A DNA stretch of 64,000 bases from RGIG529 sp050950425 (GTDB lineage Bacteria; Bacillota; Clostridia; Oscillospirales; Oscillospiraceae), in assembly GCA_050950425.1 (NCBI GenBank), contig JBMNHO010000002.1:620001-684000 (forward strand), in the 5' to 3' direction. Both the position numbers and the translations under genes were made by a program. Of the stretch, positions 9,126 through 17,247 are shown one piece after another. The notes beneath the pieces were generated by a model, which did not search any database, was not told the DNA's origin, and worked only from the letters and a program-made list of their open reading frames with translations. How positions within the stretch are numbered: position 1 is the stretch's first letter; each line of letters opens with the position of its first letter.

Positions 9126-9154
9126 TTTACATTGGACCCCATCTGTGATACACT
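9126..9154 (+). promoter_or_regulatory. Sigma-A-type promoter of the GH25 lysozyme gene
   Basis: TTTACA (9126-9131), a 17-bp spacer and TACACT (9149-9154) lie about 90 bp before the GTG start. Confidence 0.65.
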
Positions 9155-9246
9155 AGATAAGATTTAGCTGTTCAACATATCTGTTGTTTTGGGCGCTGCC
9201 GTCCGCTGCGGCGGCGCTCAAATTGTTTAGAAAAGGAGGCTCTCTT

Positions 9247-10155
9247 GTGCGTTCCTCTTTTCATCGTCGCGGCAAGCGGGCGGCTGTCCGCCGCCGCAAG
9301 TGGCCCTTGGCTGTTGCCGTTTTGCTTCTTCTGGCTTTTGGCGCCTGCATCGGGCTTCGGGCCGCTCTTCTTTCGGATCTGCGCCTGCTGCAGGGTCTTT
9401 CCGACAGCTCCCTGTTCTTCCAAAACGGCGCGCCCGGGCAGGCTGTCCTTTCCGCGCTTACAGGCATTCCCGCCAACAAGCTGGACAGAAGCGCTTTTAC
9501 CAAGCAGGCAAACGGCCGCATCGCCTACCAAGGCCCCGGCAACGCCATACAGGGGGTTGACGTTTCATCCTATCAGGGTGCCATCGATTGGGACAAGGTA
9601 AAACAGGACGGCATCGGCTTTGCCGTCATACGGGTGGCGGCCCGGGGGTACCAAACGGATGGCGTTTTGGCGGAGGACCCCAATTGGAAGGTCAATTTAG
9701 AAGGCGCCGTCGCCGCGGGGCTTCCCGTTGGCGTCTATCTTTTTTCCCAGGCAATCTCTCCTGAGGAGGCCAGGGAAGAGGCGGCCTTCGTTTTGGACCG
9801 GATCAAAGGCTATCCCGTTACATATCCCGTGGTGTTCGACTGGGAGCCGTTTGAGCACAGCGCCCGAACGGATGACATCACAAGCGAAGCGTTGACGGAC
9901 GCCTGCATCGCCTTTTGCGAAGCCGTTCAGGCAGAGGGGTACACCCCCATGGTCTACTGCAACCTTTCCATCGGCCTGTTGCAATACGATTTGCATCGCT
10001 TGGCGAAGTACGACTTTTGGCTGGCCCAATACAATGATGTCCCCACGTTTTACGGCGCGTTCCAGATTTGGCAATATTCCAATACGGGACGGGTAGAGGG
10101 CATTTCCACCAAGGTAGATCTGAACCTGTGCTTTGCGGAATATCCCGCAAAATAG
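9247..10155 (+). CDS. Membrane-anchored glycoside hydrolase family 25 lysozyme
   Basis: The protein hydrolyses peptidoglycan between N-acetylmuramic acid and N-acetylglucosamine. I chose the GTG at 9247 because AAAGGAGG lies seven bases before it. This gives 302 residues with a very basic N-terminus and one transmembrane helix (about residues 18-38), so the enzyme is anchored outside the membrane. The GH25 barrel starts at IQGVDVSSYQG and carries the acidic pair in VVFDWEPF. It ends with the usual FQIWQYSNTGRVEGI. No cell-wall-binding repeats are attached. It probably acts in wall remodelling. Confidence 0.92.
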   Translation: MRSSFHRRGKRAAVRRRKWPLAVAVLLLLAFGACIGLRAALLSDLRLLQGLSDSSLFFQNGAPGQAVLSALTGIPANKLDRSAFTKQANGRIAYQGPGNAIQGVDVSSYQGAIDWDKVKQDGIGFAVIRVAARGYQTDGVLAEDPNWKVNLEGAVAAGLPVGVYLFSQAISPEEAREEAAFVLDRIKGYPVTYPVVFDWEPFEHSARTDDITSEALTDACIAFCEAVQAEGYTPMVYCNLSIGLLQYDLHRLAKYDFWLAQYNDVPTFYGAFQIWQYSNTGRVEGISTKVDLNLCFAEYPAK

Positions 10156-10170
10156 CCCGGGGCTTTTACC

Positions 10171-10260
10171 GGCGCCCCCCTTTCCTTCTTTCTTTTCGCG
10201 GGGAGGGGGGCGCCACTTTGAGAAAAAACAGGCGCTGCCTGCGGCAGCGCCTGTTTTTTT
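10171..10260. terminator. Terminator region between GH25 and lipoprotein genes
   Basis: A 12-bp perfect stem, ACAGGCGCTGCC at 10228-10239 and its complement at 10243-10254, is flanked by A6 and T7 and can act on both strands between the convergent genes. A second inverted repeat, GGCGCCCCCC at 10171-10180 with its complement at 10205-10214, precedes it. Confidence 0.88.
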
Positions 10261-10301
10261 CTTTCTTTGCGTTCCGCCACTCGCCGCCAAGCAAAGGGGT
10301 G

Positions 10302-10802
10302 TTACTGCCCCAGGTTTTGCAAAGCGCTTGTCACAGCGGCGGTTTCCACCGTTTGCACCTCCAATTGGGTGCCGTCTTCCATCTCGATTACAACCCTGCC
10401 GGCTTCGTTTTGAGTAAACGTGCAGACAAAGGTTTCTCCCGTAGCATCATCTGTCACCGTCAGTTTCCCCGCGTCCGTCTGGTTGGCCACGCCGAACAAA
10501 ACAGCCTGGGACTCACCGCTGTCTGAAATAACAAGCGCTTTTCCGCCTTCGGAAGTAGGGGCGATTAAGACCTTGGTTCCATTTCCGCCTTCGGCCAGAT
10601 AGCCGCTTGGGAACGTCGCCTCTCGCGCGGCTTTCAAAGCGGCGCTCTCCTCGTCGGCGGAGCCGGACGGAAAAGCGGAGGGCGCGTCGGAAGTGACGGG
10701 GCTTGTGGAAGGGTCGCTGGAAGGGTCTGCGCTTCCGTTCCCGCAGGCGGCCAAGGAAAGTATCATCAGCCCGGCCATCAGCAATGCAGAGAGTTTTTTC
10801 AT
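10302..10802 (-). CDS. Small secreted lipoprotein of unknown function
   Basis: This 166-residue protein has a type II signal peptide (MKKLSALLMAGLMILSLAAC) whose lipobox cysteine is residue 20. A Ser/Pro/Asp-rich linker of about 30 residues follows, then a compact beta-rich domain (about 60-160) ending in VEIQTV-like strands. I do not recognise a family. The signal peptide and ribosome site (AAAGGAGAAAATGAA before ATG) are close copies of those of the neighbouring lipoprotein gene at 11010-11249, which implies a local duplication. The domain should sit on the outer face of the membrane. Confidence 0.75.
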   Translation of the reverse strand: MKKLSALLMAGLMILSLAACGNGSADPSSDPSTSPVTSDAPSAFPSGSADEESAALKAAREATFPSGYLAEGGNGTKVLIAPTSEGGKALVISDSGESQAVLFGVANQTDAGKLTVTDDATGETFVCTFTQNEAGRVVIEMEDGTQLEVQTVETAAVTSALQNLGQ

Positions 10803-10863
10803 TTCATTTTCTCCTTTTTTTGATCGCTCACCTAAAAAACATGTGCCACATATGCTGAAAAGT

Positions 10864-10877
10864 ATATGCCGGCATAT
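10864..10877. promoter_or_regulatory. 14-bp palindrome upstream of the lipoprotein gene
   Basis: ATATGCCGGCATAT is perfectly self-complementary and lies 62-75 bp upstream of the start codon at 10802, where an operator could sit. No clear promoter hexamers accompany it. Confidence 0.3.
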
Positions 10878-10918
10878 GCGCTTTTATGTGTGCTTCCGTG
10901 GATTAAAAGATAAATATG

Positions 10919-10957
10919 AAAATCAGGCGGAAAAGTTCCCGCCTGATTTTTTCTTTT
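10919..10957. terminator. Terminator hairpin after the 79-residue lipoprotein gene
   Basis: AATCAGGCGG at 10921-10930 pairs with CCGCCTGATT at 10939-10948. The plus strand continues with T6CT5 and the minus strand with TTCATATTTA. It lies downstream of the minus-strand gene at 11010-11249. Confidence 0.65.
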
Positions 10958-11009
10958 TCATGTATCTGTCTGCAATGAACCGCTTTTTATCGCTTACGCA
11001 ATGAGTTTG

Positions 11010-11249
11010 TTACGCAGCGGGGCTCTCTTCAGGTGCTTCGGAAACATCGCTGGAAGGTGCAGCATCATCGGAAGGCTCAACATCGTCGGAAGGTGCGACA
11101 TCGTCAGAAGGTTCGGCGGAAACATCTGCGGAAACTTCTGTGGAAGGTGCCGCGGAAACCTCTTCGGAAGGATCCGCATTCGCAGGTCCGCAAGCGGCCA
11201 AAGAAAGAGCCATCAGGCCCGCAATCATCAGTGCAGCTAATTTTTTCAT
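11010..11249 (-). CDS. Lipoprotein signal peptide plus short repetitive acidic tail
   Basis: This 79-residue protein has a lipobox signal peptide (MKKLAALMIAGLMALSLAAC) followed only by an Asp/Ser/Pro/Ala/Glu/Val-rich tail. The tail contains tandem PSDDVA/PSDDVE/PSDDAA units and no recognisable domain. The signal peptide is paralogous to that of the gene at 10302-10802. AAAAGGAGAAAAAAGA gives a good ribosome site. It could be a genuine surface-tethered disordered peptide, or a gene that lost its C-terminal domain, leaving the linker. Confidence 0.65.
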   Translation of the reverse strand: MKKLAALMIAGLMALSLAACGPANADPSEEVSAAPSTEVSADVSAEPSDDVAPSDDVEPSDDAAPSSDVSEAPEESPAA

Positions 11250-11660
11250 TCTTTTTTCTCCTTTTCTTCAATCAGAAATATGTACCCGCACGGCTGGGCC
11301 ATGCGGCCGATGACGGCAAAGCAAAGCCGTTCGCTCTGCCGGTGTCGCCGGGGCGGAAAGCACCCGGCTTGCTTCGTCTCTTCCGCCAGCAAGCAGCGAA
11401 AGAGCCTGGGCTTGGCAAATGCGCGTTCCATCAACCAGCGCCTTGGCCAAAGATCGTTCGATTCATCGCAAACAATTTCGCAATGATCCAGAAGCCAACA
11501 GGAACCCATGCTGCTTCCCCCGTTTTTGGAGTACTTTTTACAGCATGCGTCCAAACGCTTACCTCTGAAATATTGCGTTGTCAGTCTAAATCATTTCTTG
11601 CCCCAAAAGCAATAGACATGGTTTAAAAGGCAGGTTTTTCGTTTGAAAATCAAGTTTTCC
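11250..11660. other. Intergenic stretch without a confident gene
   Basis: About 400 GC-rich bases lie between the short lipoprotein and the LytTR regulator promoter. A minus-strand frame (ATG near 11509, preceded by GGGGGAAGC) stays open for 78 codons and its TGA overlaps the lipoprotein ATG as ATGA. Its Cys/Arg/Trp-rich composition resembles nothing I know. I see no RNA family motif or attenuator here. Confidence 0.4.
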
Positions 11661-11661
11661 C

Positions 11662-11690
11662 TTTTCTTTTTTCATACTATGGCGTATAAT
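11662..11690 (+). promoter_or_regulatory. Putative promoter of the LytTR regulator
   Basis: A perfect TATAAT lies at 11685-11690 with only a weak TTTTCT at 11662-11667, 17 bp upstream. It is about 65 bp before the TTG start. Confidence 0.45.
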
Positions 11691-11756
11691 TGTCAAAACC
11701 CATGGGACGTGCCGCAAGGCCATGCATCCACTCGTTTTTGATGGGAGGTTTCTGTT

Positions 11757-12509
11757 TTGAATATCGCAATCTGCGACCCCGATCCGCTTTTTTGTACATC
11801 TGTTCTCCAGCTCCTGCGGGCATACTGTGAAGAGAAAACCATTTCCGCTTCTTTTTTTTGCTGCCACAGCGGAGAAGCTTTGCTCAAAGCAACGGCTTCT
11901 CCCCGTCTTGTTCTGATGGAGTACCATTTGGGCGACATGACAGGCGCAGAGGCGGCAAACGCGCTGCGTCGCCGGCAAGCGTCCCCTTGTGAGGTCATCT
12001 TCCTCACCTCCGACCCCAGCCACGCGCTGGAGGGCTTTTTCATTCAAGCTTCCGACTACCTGCTCAAGCCCCTCGCCTACAGCCAATTGGAAAAGGCGCT
12101 GGACCGCTGCATGGCACGGTTCTGGGACTGCACCCAGTACATTGAGATTACCTGCAACCGAGTGAACGTGAAGCTGCCTGTTTTGTCCATCCGATATGCC
12201 GAGGTGCAAAAGAATTTAACCATCATACATACAAAGGACCACATATATCAAGCCTATTTGGCGCTGGACGATTTGACGGCGCTCCTTCCGGCAGAGGCCT
12301 TCTTGCGGTGTCACCGCAGTTATCTTGTTCACTTGCTGTACGTAGACCGGGTGGAACGCAATAATTTCGTGCTCCAGGACGGCGCCCAAATCCCCATCCG
12401 TATGCGAGAAAAGGTAGCCATGCACCAGACTTATCAAGACTATTTGTTTCGGCAAGAGCAAAAAAACATTTGGCGGAGCAAAGCGCCCCCCGGCGTCCCG
12501 GCCAAGTGA
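11757..12509 (+). CDS. LytTR-type response regulator with Glu at the phospho-acceptor site
   Basis: This 250-residue protein has an N-terminal receiver domain (1-115) and a C-terminal LytTR DNA-binding domain (about 130-232; RYAEVQKNLTIIHT, FLRCHRSYLVHLLYVDRV). Receiver landmarks are the acidic pair in ICDPD, Thr84 (FLTSD) and Lys104 (LLKPLA). The residue that should be phospho-Asp is Glu55 (LVLMEYHLGDMTG). The start is TTG at 11757, nine bases after GGGAGG, with no better in-frame start. No histidine kinase gene adjoins it, so it is an orphan. It should bind DNA, possibly at nearby promoters. Confidence 0.9.
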   Translation: MNIAICDPDPLFCTSVLQLLRAYCEEKTISASFFCCHSGEALLKATASPRLVLMEYHLGDMTGAEAANALRRRQASPCEVIFLTSDPSHALEGFFIQASDYLLKPLAYSQLEKALDRCMARFWDCTQYIEITCNRVNVKLPVLSIRYAEVQKNLTIIHTKDHIYQAYLALDDLTALLPAEAFLRCHRSYLVHLLYVDRVERNNFVLQDGAQIPIRMREKVAMHQTYQDYLFRQEQKNIWRSKAPPGVPAK

Positions 12510-12735
12510 ATGCCCGCGGCAAGCGATGCGAAAAGACAAAAACGTATAAGAAAAGCCCCTTTTGTGAAAGCTAGGAGGCAGACGAAACCGTTCAAATCAA
12601 TGTCTGTATTTCCCCTTGATGCGATAGAGCAGACGGACCGTCAAACGCTACAGCGGGGCCGTCCCTCTGTTCGTTGTAATCGGAATGCAGACAGATATCC
12701 CGAAGCGAAAAATTGAGATTGTAGGAGGTTTTTTC

Positions 12736-13293
12736 ATGCGAACATTCTGGCGCATACTGTGGCTTCTCTCCGGAATTGCTGAAATCATTTTAGGGCTCTA
12801 TTGCATTGTTCATCCCGGCATTGCCCTGCTCTCTGTTGCGTATTGGCTGGGCATTGCCATCCTGGTGCATGGTATCTCTGCCATCGCCGATTACGGCACC
12901 GGCATCCACGGGCGGCTGGGCGCTACCTGGTATTTGGTAGACGGCATCTTAAGCGTTTTGCTGGGCATTTTTTTGCTGTTTACCGGCGCATCCGTTGCGT
13001 TGGCCGTGGTGCTGCCCACTATCTTTGCTGTTTTCCTCATCTGCAAGGGTCTATTCGCCGCCATTTCTTCCATTGATGCGAAAAACCTGGGCGGAAGCCG
13101 CTGGGGCCTTGTTTTAATCTTTGGTCTTTTGGTGTTTGTTTTGGGCATCTTGTTCTTCATCAAACCCGTTATGGGTGCCGTCGCCCTGGGCCTTCTGCTG
13201 GGTTTGTTCCTTATTTTTATGGGCATGCTCACCATTTGCCAGTGGCATGTGGCGGATCGCATCTACCGTTCGTTTGACCAGTTGCGCCCATAA
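12736..13293 (+). CDS. HdeD family (DUF308) membrane protein
   Basis: This 185-residue protein consists almost wholly of six hydrophobic helices with short loops (LWLLSGIAEIILGLYCIVHP, SVAYWLGIAILVHGISAIA and others). This is the HdeD/DUF308 pattern associated with acid or envelope stress. The ATG at 12736 follows AGGAGG by seven bases, and an upstream in-frame ATG lacks a ribosome site. The preceding 226 bp hold no gene. It lies downstream of the LytTR regulator on the same strand, so co-expression or regulation by it is possible but unproven. Confidence 0.88.
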   Translation: MRTFWRILWLLSGIAEIILGLYCIVHPGIALLSVAYWLGIAILVHGISAIADYGTGIHGRLGATWYLVDGILSVLLGIFLLFTGASVALAVVLPTIFAVFLICKGLFAAISSIDAKNLGGSRWGLVLIFGLLVFVLGILFFIKPVMGAVALGLLLGLFLIFMGMLTICQWHVADRIYRSFDQLRP

Positions 13294-13337
13294 TGCAACG
13301 CGATGGATATCCCCGCCATATCCACAAGAGCAAAGCA

Positions 13338-13382
13338 AAAAAGGGCACGCCGCAATTGCGGCGCGCTCTTTCTGTTTCTTTT
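13338..13382. terminator. Bidirectional terminator between HdeD and Crp/Fnr genes
   Basis: The stem is centred on CGCCGCAATTGCGGCG (13348-13363) and extends by G-U-tolerant pairs. An A-tract lies on the left and TCTTTCTGTTTCTTTTT on the right. Confidence 0.75.
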
Positions 13383-13434
13383 TAATCATGGACACAGAGA
13401 AAACGAATACCCGAGATGGCGCGGTTTGCCCCGC

Positions 13435-14112
13435 TCATTCATCTTCCGGCGCTCGGAGAAACCGAAACGTACTGCGATGGAAGTCCAAAACTCCCTCCTG
13501 CCGCAGCTTGGAAAGCTCCGCCGACATGGCGCTGCGCTCCACGCAAAGATAGTCTGCCAGCGCCTGCCGGTCAAAGGGAATTTGAAACACGGGGCCGCCC
13601 GCGCCTTTGGCACATTCCGACAAATAAGCAAGGAGCTTGCCCCTGGTGCTACGCCGTGAAAGATAGCGGATCTTTTGATTTAATATCACATTTTTCTTTG
13701 CCAGCACCGAAACCATGTTAACCACCAGCCGGCTATGAAACGAGCAGGCGTCGGAGCAGGTGTGAATGACCCTTCTGTATTCCAAAAATAAAATTTCGCT
13801 GTTGGTTTTGGACCAAGTGCTAAGAGGCGCTTTCACAACCTCGGCACAGGCAAACGCCTCTCCGAACAGTTCTCCCGCCTCCATGACGCCCACAATGCTT
13901 CGCCGTCCGAACACATCCTCGTCCACCACCTGTACCGCCCCCTCCAACACCACGCCAATGTGCCGGGCCGTTTCTCCCTCCAGACATATGACGTTTCCCT
14001 CTCCATAGCTGCGCCGTACGCCGCCCAGGCAGGAGAGGAGCGCCGTAATTTCCTCCCATGTCATACCGTCAAACAACGCAACCGTGCTCAACACAGACCG
14101 AAATTTCTCCAT
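13435..14112 (-). CDS. Crp/Fnr family transcriptional regulator (probable regulator of hcp)
   Basis: This 225-residue protein has a cyclic-nucleotide-type sensor barrel (about 10-130) and a C-terminal winged helix (about 145-220; FDRQALADYLCVERSAMSAE is the recognition helix region). The ATG at 14112 is preceded by GGAGGG six bases away. There is no N-terminal cysteine cluster like that of E. coli FNR, so an oxygen-sensing Fe-S cluster is unlikely. The gene is transcribed divergently from hcp. This is the arrangement of HcpR-type regulators that respond to nitrosative stress, probably through bound heme. The ligand is inferred. Confidence 0.9.
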   Translation of the reverse strand: MEKFRSVLSTVALFDGMTWEEITALLSCLGGVRRSYGEGNVICLEGETARHIGVVLEGAVQVVDEDVFGRRSIVGVMEAGELFGEAFACAEVVKAPLSTWSKTNSEILFLEYRRVIHTCSDACSFHSRLVVNMVSVLAKKNVILNQKIRYLSRRSTRGKLLAYLSECAKGAGGPVFQIPFDRQALADYLCVERSAMSAELSKLRQEGVLDFHRSTFRFLRAPEDE

Positions 14113-14136
14113 CCCATTCCCTCCGTTTATCAAGTC

Positions 14137-14178
14137 GTTGGAAATACAACCGACGAACTGATTTCATTGTAATACAAT
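14137..14178. promoter_or_regulatory. Crp/Fnr-regulator / hcp divergent control region with two palindromes
   Basis: Within the 103-bp divergent gap lie GTTG-N6-CAAC (14137-14150) and the 13-bp palindrome ATTGTA-A-TACAAT (14166-14178). The right half of the second palindrome, TACAAT, is a good -10 for hcp. There is no convincing -35 at 17 bp, as expected for an activator-dependent promoter. Both palindromes are candidate sites for the adjacent Crp/Fnr protein. Confidence 0.55.
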
Positions 14179-14215
14179 AAACCCGTAAACACAAGAAACA
14201 AGGAGGTATTTTCTT

Positions 14216-15787
14216 ATGTCAATGTTTTGTTTTCAATGTGAACAGACCGCCGGCGGAACCGGCTGCACCGGCGCTTCCGGCGTCTGCGGCAAGAAGGCGG
14301 ATGTTGCCCTTTTGCAGGATGACCTCACCCGGTCGCTTCTTCTCCTTGCAATGGCCGCAGGTGAAACCCCTCTCTCCCCCGCCCATATGGATTTGGTCCT
14401 GGACGGACTGTTTACCACAATAACCAACGTCAGCTTTGACGGTGAAACCATTGAACAGCTGGCAGAACGAGTCCGGCAGGCAGCTGCCTCCCTTTCTTCC
14501 GATACACCCAGCTGCGCAACACAAACAGAGCCCCTTCGCCTGTGGCAGGCGGATGAGGACATCCGCTCCCTCAAGTCCCTCATTCTCTTCGGGCTGCGCG
14601 GTATGGCGGCATACGCTCATCACGCCAAGGTGCTGGGTTACACCGACGCTTCCGTCAATGCGTTCTTCCAAAAAGCCCTCTTGGCCATCGCCAACGTGGA
14701 TGCCACCATGGACGATTTGCTGCCCGTTGTCTTGGAACTGGGCCATGTAAACTTCCGCTGTATGGAGCTGTTGGATCAAGCCAACACGGAAACGTATGGC
14801 GATCCCGCCCCGATCACTGTGCCTCTCACCGTCGAGCCGGGTCCCTTTATTGTTGTCACCGGCCACGATCTGAAAGATTTGCAGCTTCTGCTGGAACAGA
14901 CAGAGGGCAAGGGGATCAACATTTATACCCACGGGGAGATGCTCCCGGCCCACGCCTACCCCAAGTTAAAGGCATATTCCCACTTGAAGGGCAATTTCGG
15001 CACCGCCTGGCAAAACCAGCAGCGTGAGTTTGCAAACCTTCCCGCTCCTATTTTGTTCACCACCAACTGTATTATGCCCGTGAAAGAGTCTTATCAGGAT
15101 CGGGTGTTCACCACCGGAGTGGTGCAGTATCCTCACATGGTTCACATCGGCCCCGACAAGGACTTCACCCCTGTGATCGAGTCCGCCCTTCGTCTGGGAG
15201 GATATGAAACCGCCCAGTCTCTCACGGGGATCAACGGCGGCCATACCGTACAGACCGGCTTTGGCCATGCCGCCGTTTTGGGCGCGGCAGACCAGGTGGT
15301 GGATGCTGTGAAAACCGGCGCGCTGCGTCACATTTTCCTCGTAGGCGGCTGCGACGGCGCCCGCACCGGCCGCAATTACTACACCGAATTCGCCCAGAAG
15401 GCGCCGGAAGATACCATCGTCCTGACGCTGGCCTGCGGTAAATACCGGTTTAACGACCTGGATCTGGGTCAGCTGGGAGGCCTTCCCCGCCTGATGGACA
15501 TGGGCCAGTGCAACGATGCTTACAGCGCGCTGAAGGTAGCCATCGCCCTTGCGGAGGTGTTCCAGTGCGGGGTCAACGACCTGCCCCTCACTTTGGTTCT
15601 GTCCTGGTATGAACAAAAGGCCGTATGTATTCTGCTGACACTGTTGGCGCTGGGCATCAAAAACATTTATCTTGGGCCAACCCTCCCGGCCTTCCTTTCC
15701 CCCAACGTGTTAAACTTCCTGGTGAAAGAATACGACATTCACCCCATCAGCACCCCGGAGGCAGATCTCAAGGCCATTTTGGGTTAA
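14216..15787 (+). CDS. hcp: Hybrid cluster protein (hydroxylamine reductase / protein S-nitrosylase)
   Basis: This 523-residue protein has the N-terminal four-cysteine cluster of Hcp (MFCFQCEQTAGGTGC, then GVCGKKAD) and downstream hybrid-cluster ligands in NGGHTVQTGFGH, VGGCDGARTGRNYY and TLACGKYRFN. Hcp reduces NO or hydroxylamine under anaerobic nitrosative stress. AAGGAGG lies ten bases before the ATG. The gene stands alone. No Hcr-type NADH reductase follows, so electrons probably come from rubredoxin or ferredoxin. The divergent Crp/Fnr gene is the likely regulator. Confidence 0.97.
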   Translation: MSMFCFQCEQTAGGTGCTGASGVCGKKADVALLQDDLTRSLLLLAMAAGETPLSPAHMDLVLDGLFTTITNVSFDGETIEQLAERVRQAAASLSSDTPSCATQTEPLRLWQADEDIRSLKSLILFGLRGMAAYAHHAKVLGYTDASVNAFFQKALLAIANVDATMDDLLPVVLELGHVNFRCMELLDQANTETYGDPAPITVPLTVEPGPFIVVTGHDLKDLQLLLEQTEGKGINIYTHGEMLPAHAYPKLKAYSHLKGNFGTAWQNQQREFANLPAPILFTTNCIMPVKESYQDRVFTTGVVQYPHMVHIGPDKDFTPVIESALRLGGYETAQSLTGINGGHTVQTGFGHAAVLGAADQVVDAVKTGALRHIFLVGGCDGARTGRNYYTEFAQKAPEDTIVLTLACGKYRFNDLDLGQLGGLPRLMDMGQCNDAYSALKVAIALAEVFQCGVNDLPLTLVLSWYEQKAVCILLTLLALGIKNIYLGPTLPAFLSPNVLNFLVKEYDIHPISTPEADLKAILG

Positions 15788-15831
15788 TCATCGGTCCCAT
15801 TTTCTCCCCCTCAATCAGATAACAGCAAATC

Positions 15832-15876
15832 CCAAAGGGAAACGGCATGGCTTTTAGCCATGCCGTTTCCCTTTGG
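15832..15876. terminator. 20-bp perfect hairpin between hcp and serpin genes
   Basis: Arms 15832-15851 and 15857-15876 are exactly complementary around a TTTTA loop. No pure T-run follows on either strand. Its place between convergent genes makes it the likely shared transcript end. Confidence 0.7.
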
Positions 15877-15904
15877 ATGCGTTTGGGGCGCTGTTTTCTT
15901 TTGT

Positions 15905-17230
15905 TTATGTCCCTTGGGACATCTCGCCTTGGTAAACACCTACAAACAGCAAGACGCCGTCTTGCACAATGCCGTATAAAAACGGGCGATTCAACACCAT
16001 TTCCGCCTCACCCAAAGGCATGGCCGAGCCTGCGTAAGAAATTTGGGTAAACGCCGACGCCTCCACACCTTTTTCATTGATGCCGATGTGGGTTTCCTGC
16101 ACCACGTCGCTCACATATGCCACGCCGTCTGTCAAGGCGGAAAAATCCGCATCCTCGACAAACGCCGCCTTCACACCCAGCTTTTCCAGCATGTCTTTGC
16201 AGCCATACTTGGCGTCAAAGGAAAACTTGGGGATGCTCCAGATCACTTTCCCCGGGGTGCTCTCTCCACCTTCCAAGGCGCTTTGCAGCTTTTCCGGGGT
16301 TTCCAGCAGAGTCTGAACCTTTGTTCCTTCATCCGGCAGAACAAAAATCATTTCTCCCCCGCCCTTCAGCCCCAAAGAGGAACGGGTAAACCCATCTCCT
16401 TTGAAGAAGCCGTGAGAGGCAAATGTCTGGTTTAAAAAGTCTATGGTCTCGTCGCCCTTTGCCCCGTGAAACACATCTGCCTTTGTCTGTGTTTCGTCGA
16501 ATTTGTCCACCCACTGGTCATAAAAATACACGGTGTTGATCATCTGCAAAATATCCTGCGGGTCGATGGCAATTTCCGGTGTCAACGTCCCGTTTGTGTG
16601 CTTCGCGATCCACGTTCCAATGGCCTTTCCCGTTGCCGGGTCGGAAAAATCCGCCTGATAAGCCTCGGCATAAAACTGCTTTGCCGCCCTTTCATAAAAA
16701 TCGGTTTTCAGCTGTGTATTCCGGTCCATCCAAACGGAGTTTGCAAGCTGCCGCTTTGTCACTTCGTTGTCCGCATAAAACTGACGGTAAAAATTGCCGC
16801 ACTGTTCCGCCAGCGCGGCGGCGTCTTCCGCTCCCAGCAGGGCCAGGATCTCTGCCTGGGTGCTCCCTTTTGCGCCGGTGCTGCACAGAGCCAGCGCCAG
16901 ATAAAGGGACAAGGGGGAATAGTTTTCGTTTTTCGTTCCTTCCAGCAGCGCGGCGGCTGTCCGGTAGGAAAAGCGGCTCATGGCCTCCATGGTCTCCTCG
17001 GAAACCGGGTTGTCCTCCCGCACCTTCTGTTTTGTTTCATAATCCTCAAATCCAATCGCCTGCGGGTACGAAACGGCTTTTAGCGGTGTTGCCGCTTCCC
17101 CCATGGGCGCTTCCGATTGCTCCGGCAGGCCGCTGGGGCCCCCGCTCTCCCCGGGCGTATCGGCAGGGGCGCAGGCGCCAAGGGACAACGCCAGCGCAAT
17201 GCTCAAAAAAATGGCTCCCATTCGTTTCAT
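15905..17230 (-). CDS. Serpin-family protease inhibitor, lipoprotein
   Basis: Serpins trap serine or cysteine proteases by cleavage of an exposed loop. The ATG at 17230 follows AAGGAGGA by five bases and gives 441 residues with a lipobox signal (SIALALSLGAC) and an acidic/Pro-rich linker. The serpin fold includes NTVYFYDQWVDKF, VIWSIPKFSFDAKYG and the C-terminal NRPFLYGI. The hinge NEKGVEASAFT keeps the small-residue pattern of inhibitory serpins. Counting from the hinge predicts Ser-Ala as P1-P1' in YAGSAMP. The upstream lipoprotein gene ends 17 bases before this start, so the two form an operon. It probably protects the cell from host or competitor proteases. Confidence 0.93.
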   Translation of the reverse strand: MKRMGAIFLSIALALSLGACAPADTPGESGGPSGLPEQSEAPMGEAATPLKAVSYPQAIGFEDYETKQKVREDNPVSEETMEAMSRFSYRTAAALLEGTKNENYSPLSLYLALALCSTGAKGSTQAEILALLGAEDAAALAEQCGNFYRQFYADNEVTKRQLANSVWMDRNTQLKTDFYERAAKQFYAEAYQADFSDPATGKAIGTWIAKHTNGTLTPEIAIDPQDILQMINTVYFYDQWVDKFDETQTKADVFHGAKGDETIDFLNQTFASHGFFKGDGFTRSSLGLKGGGEMIFVLPDEGTKVQTLLETPEKLQSALEGGESTPGKVIWSIPKFSFDAKYGCKDMLEKLGVKAAFVEDADFSALTDGVAYVSDVVQETHIGINEKGVEASAFTQISYAGSAMPLGEAEMVLNRPFLYGIVQDGVLLFVGVYQGEMSQGT

Positions 17231-17247
17231 GTTCTTCCTCCTTTTCA

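Noticed and set aside
12510..12735. Short plus-strand frame between the LytTR regulator and the HdeD gene
   Set aside because: No ribosome site, basic random-looking composition and no motif.
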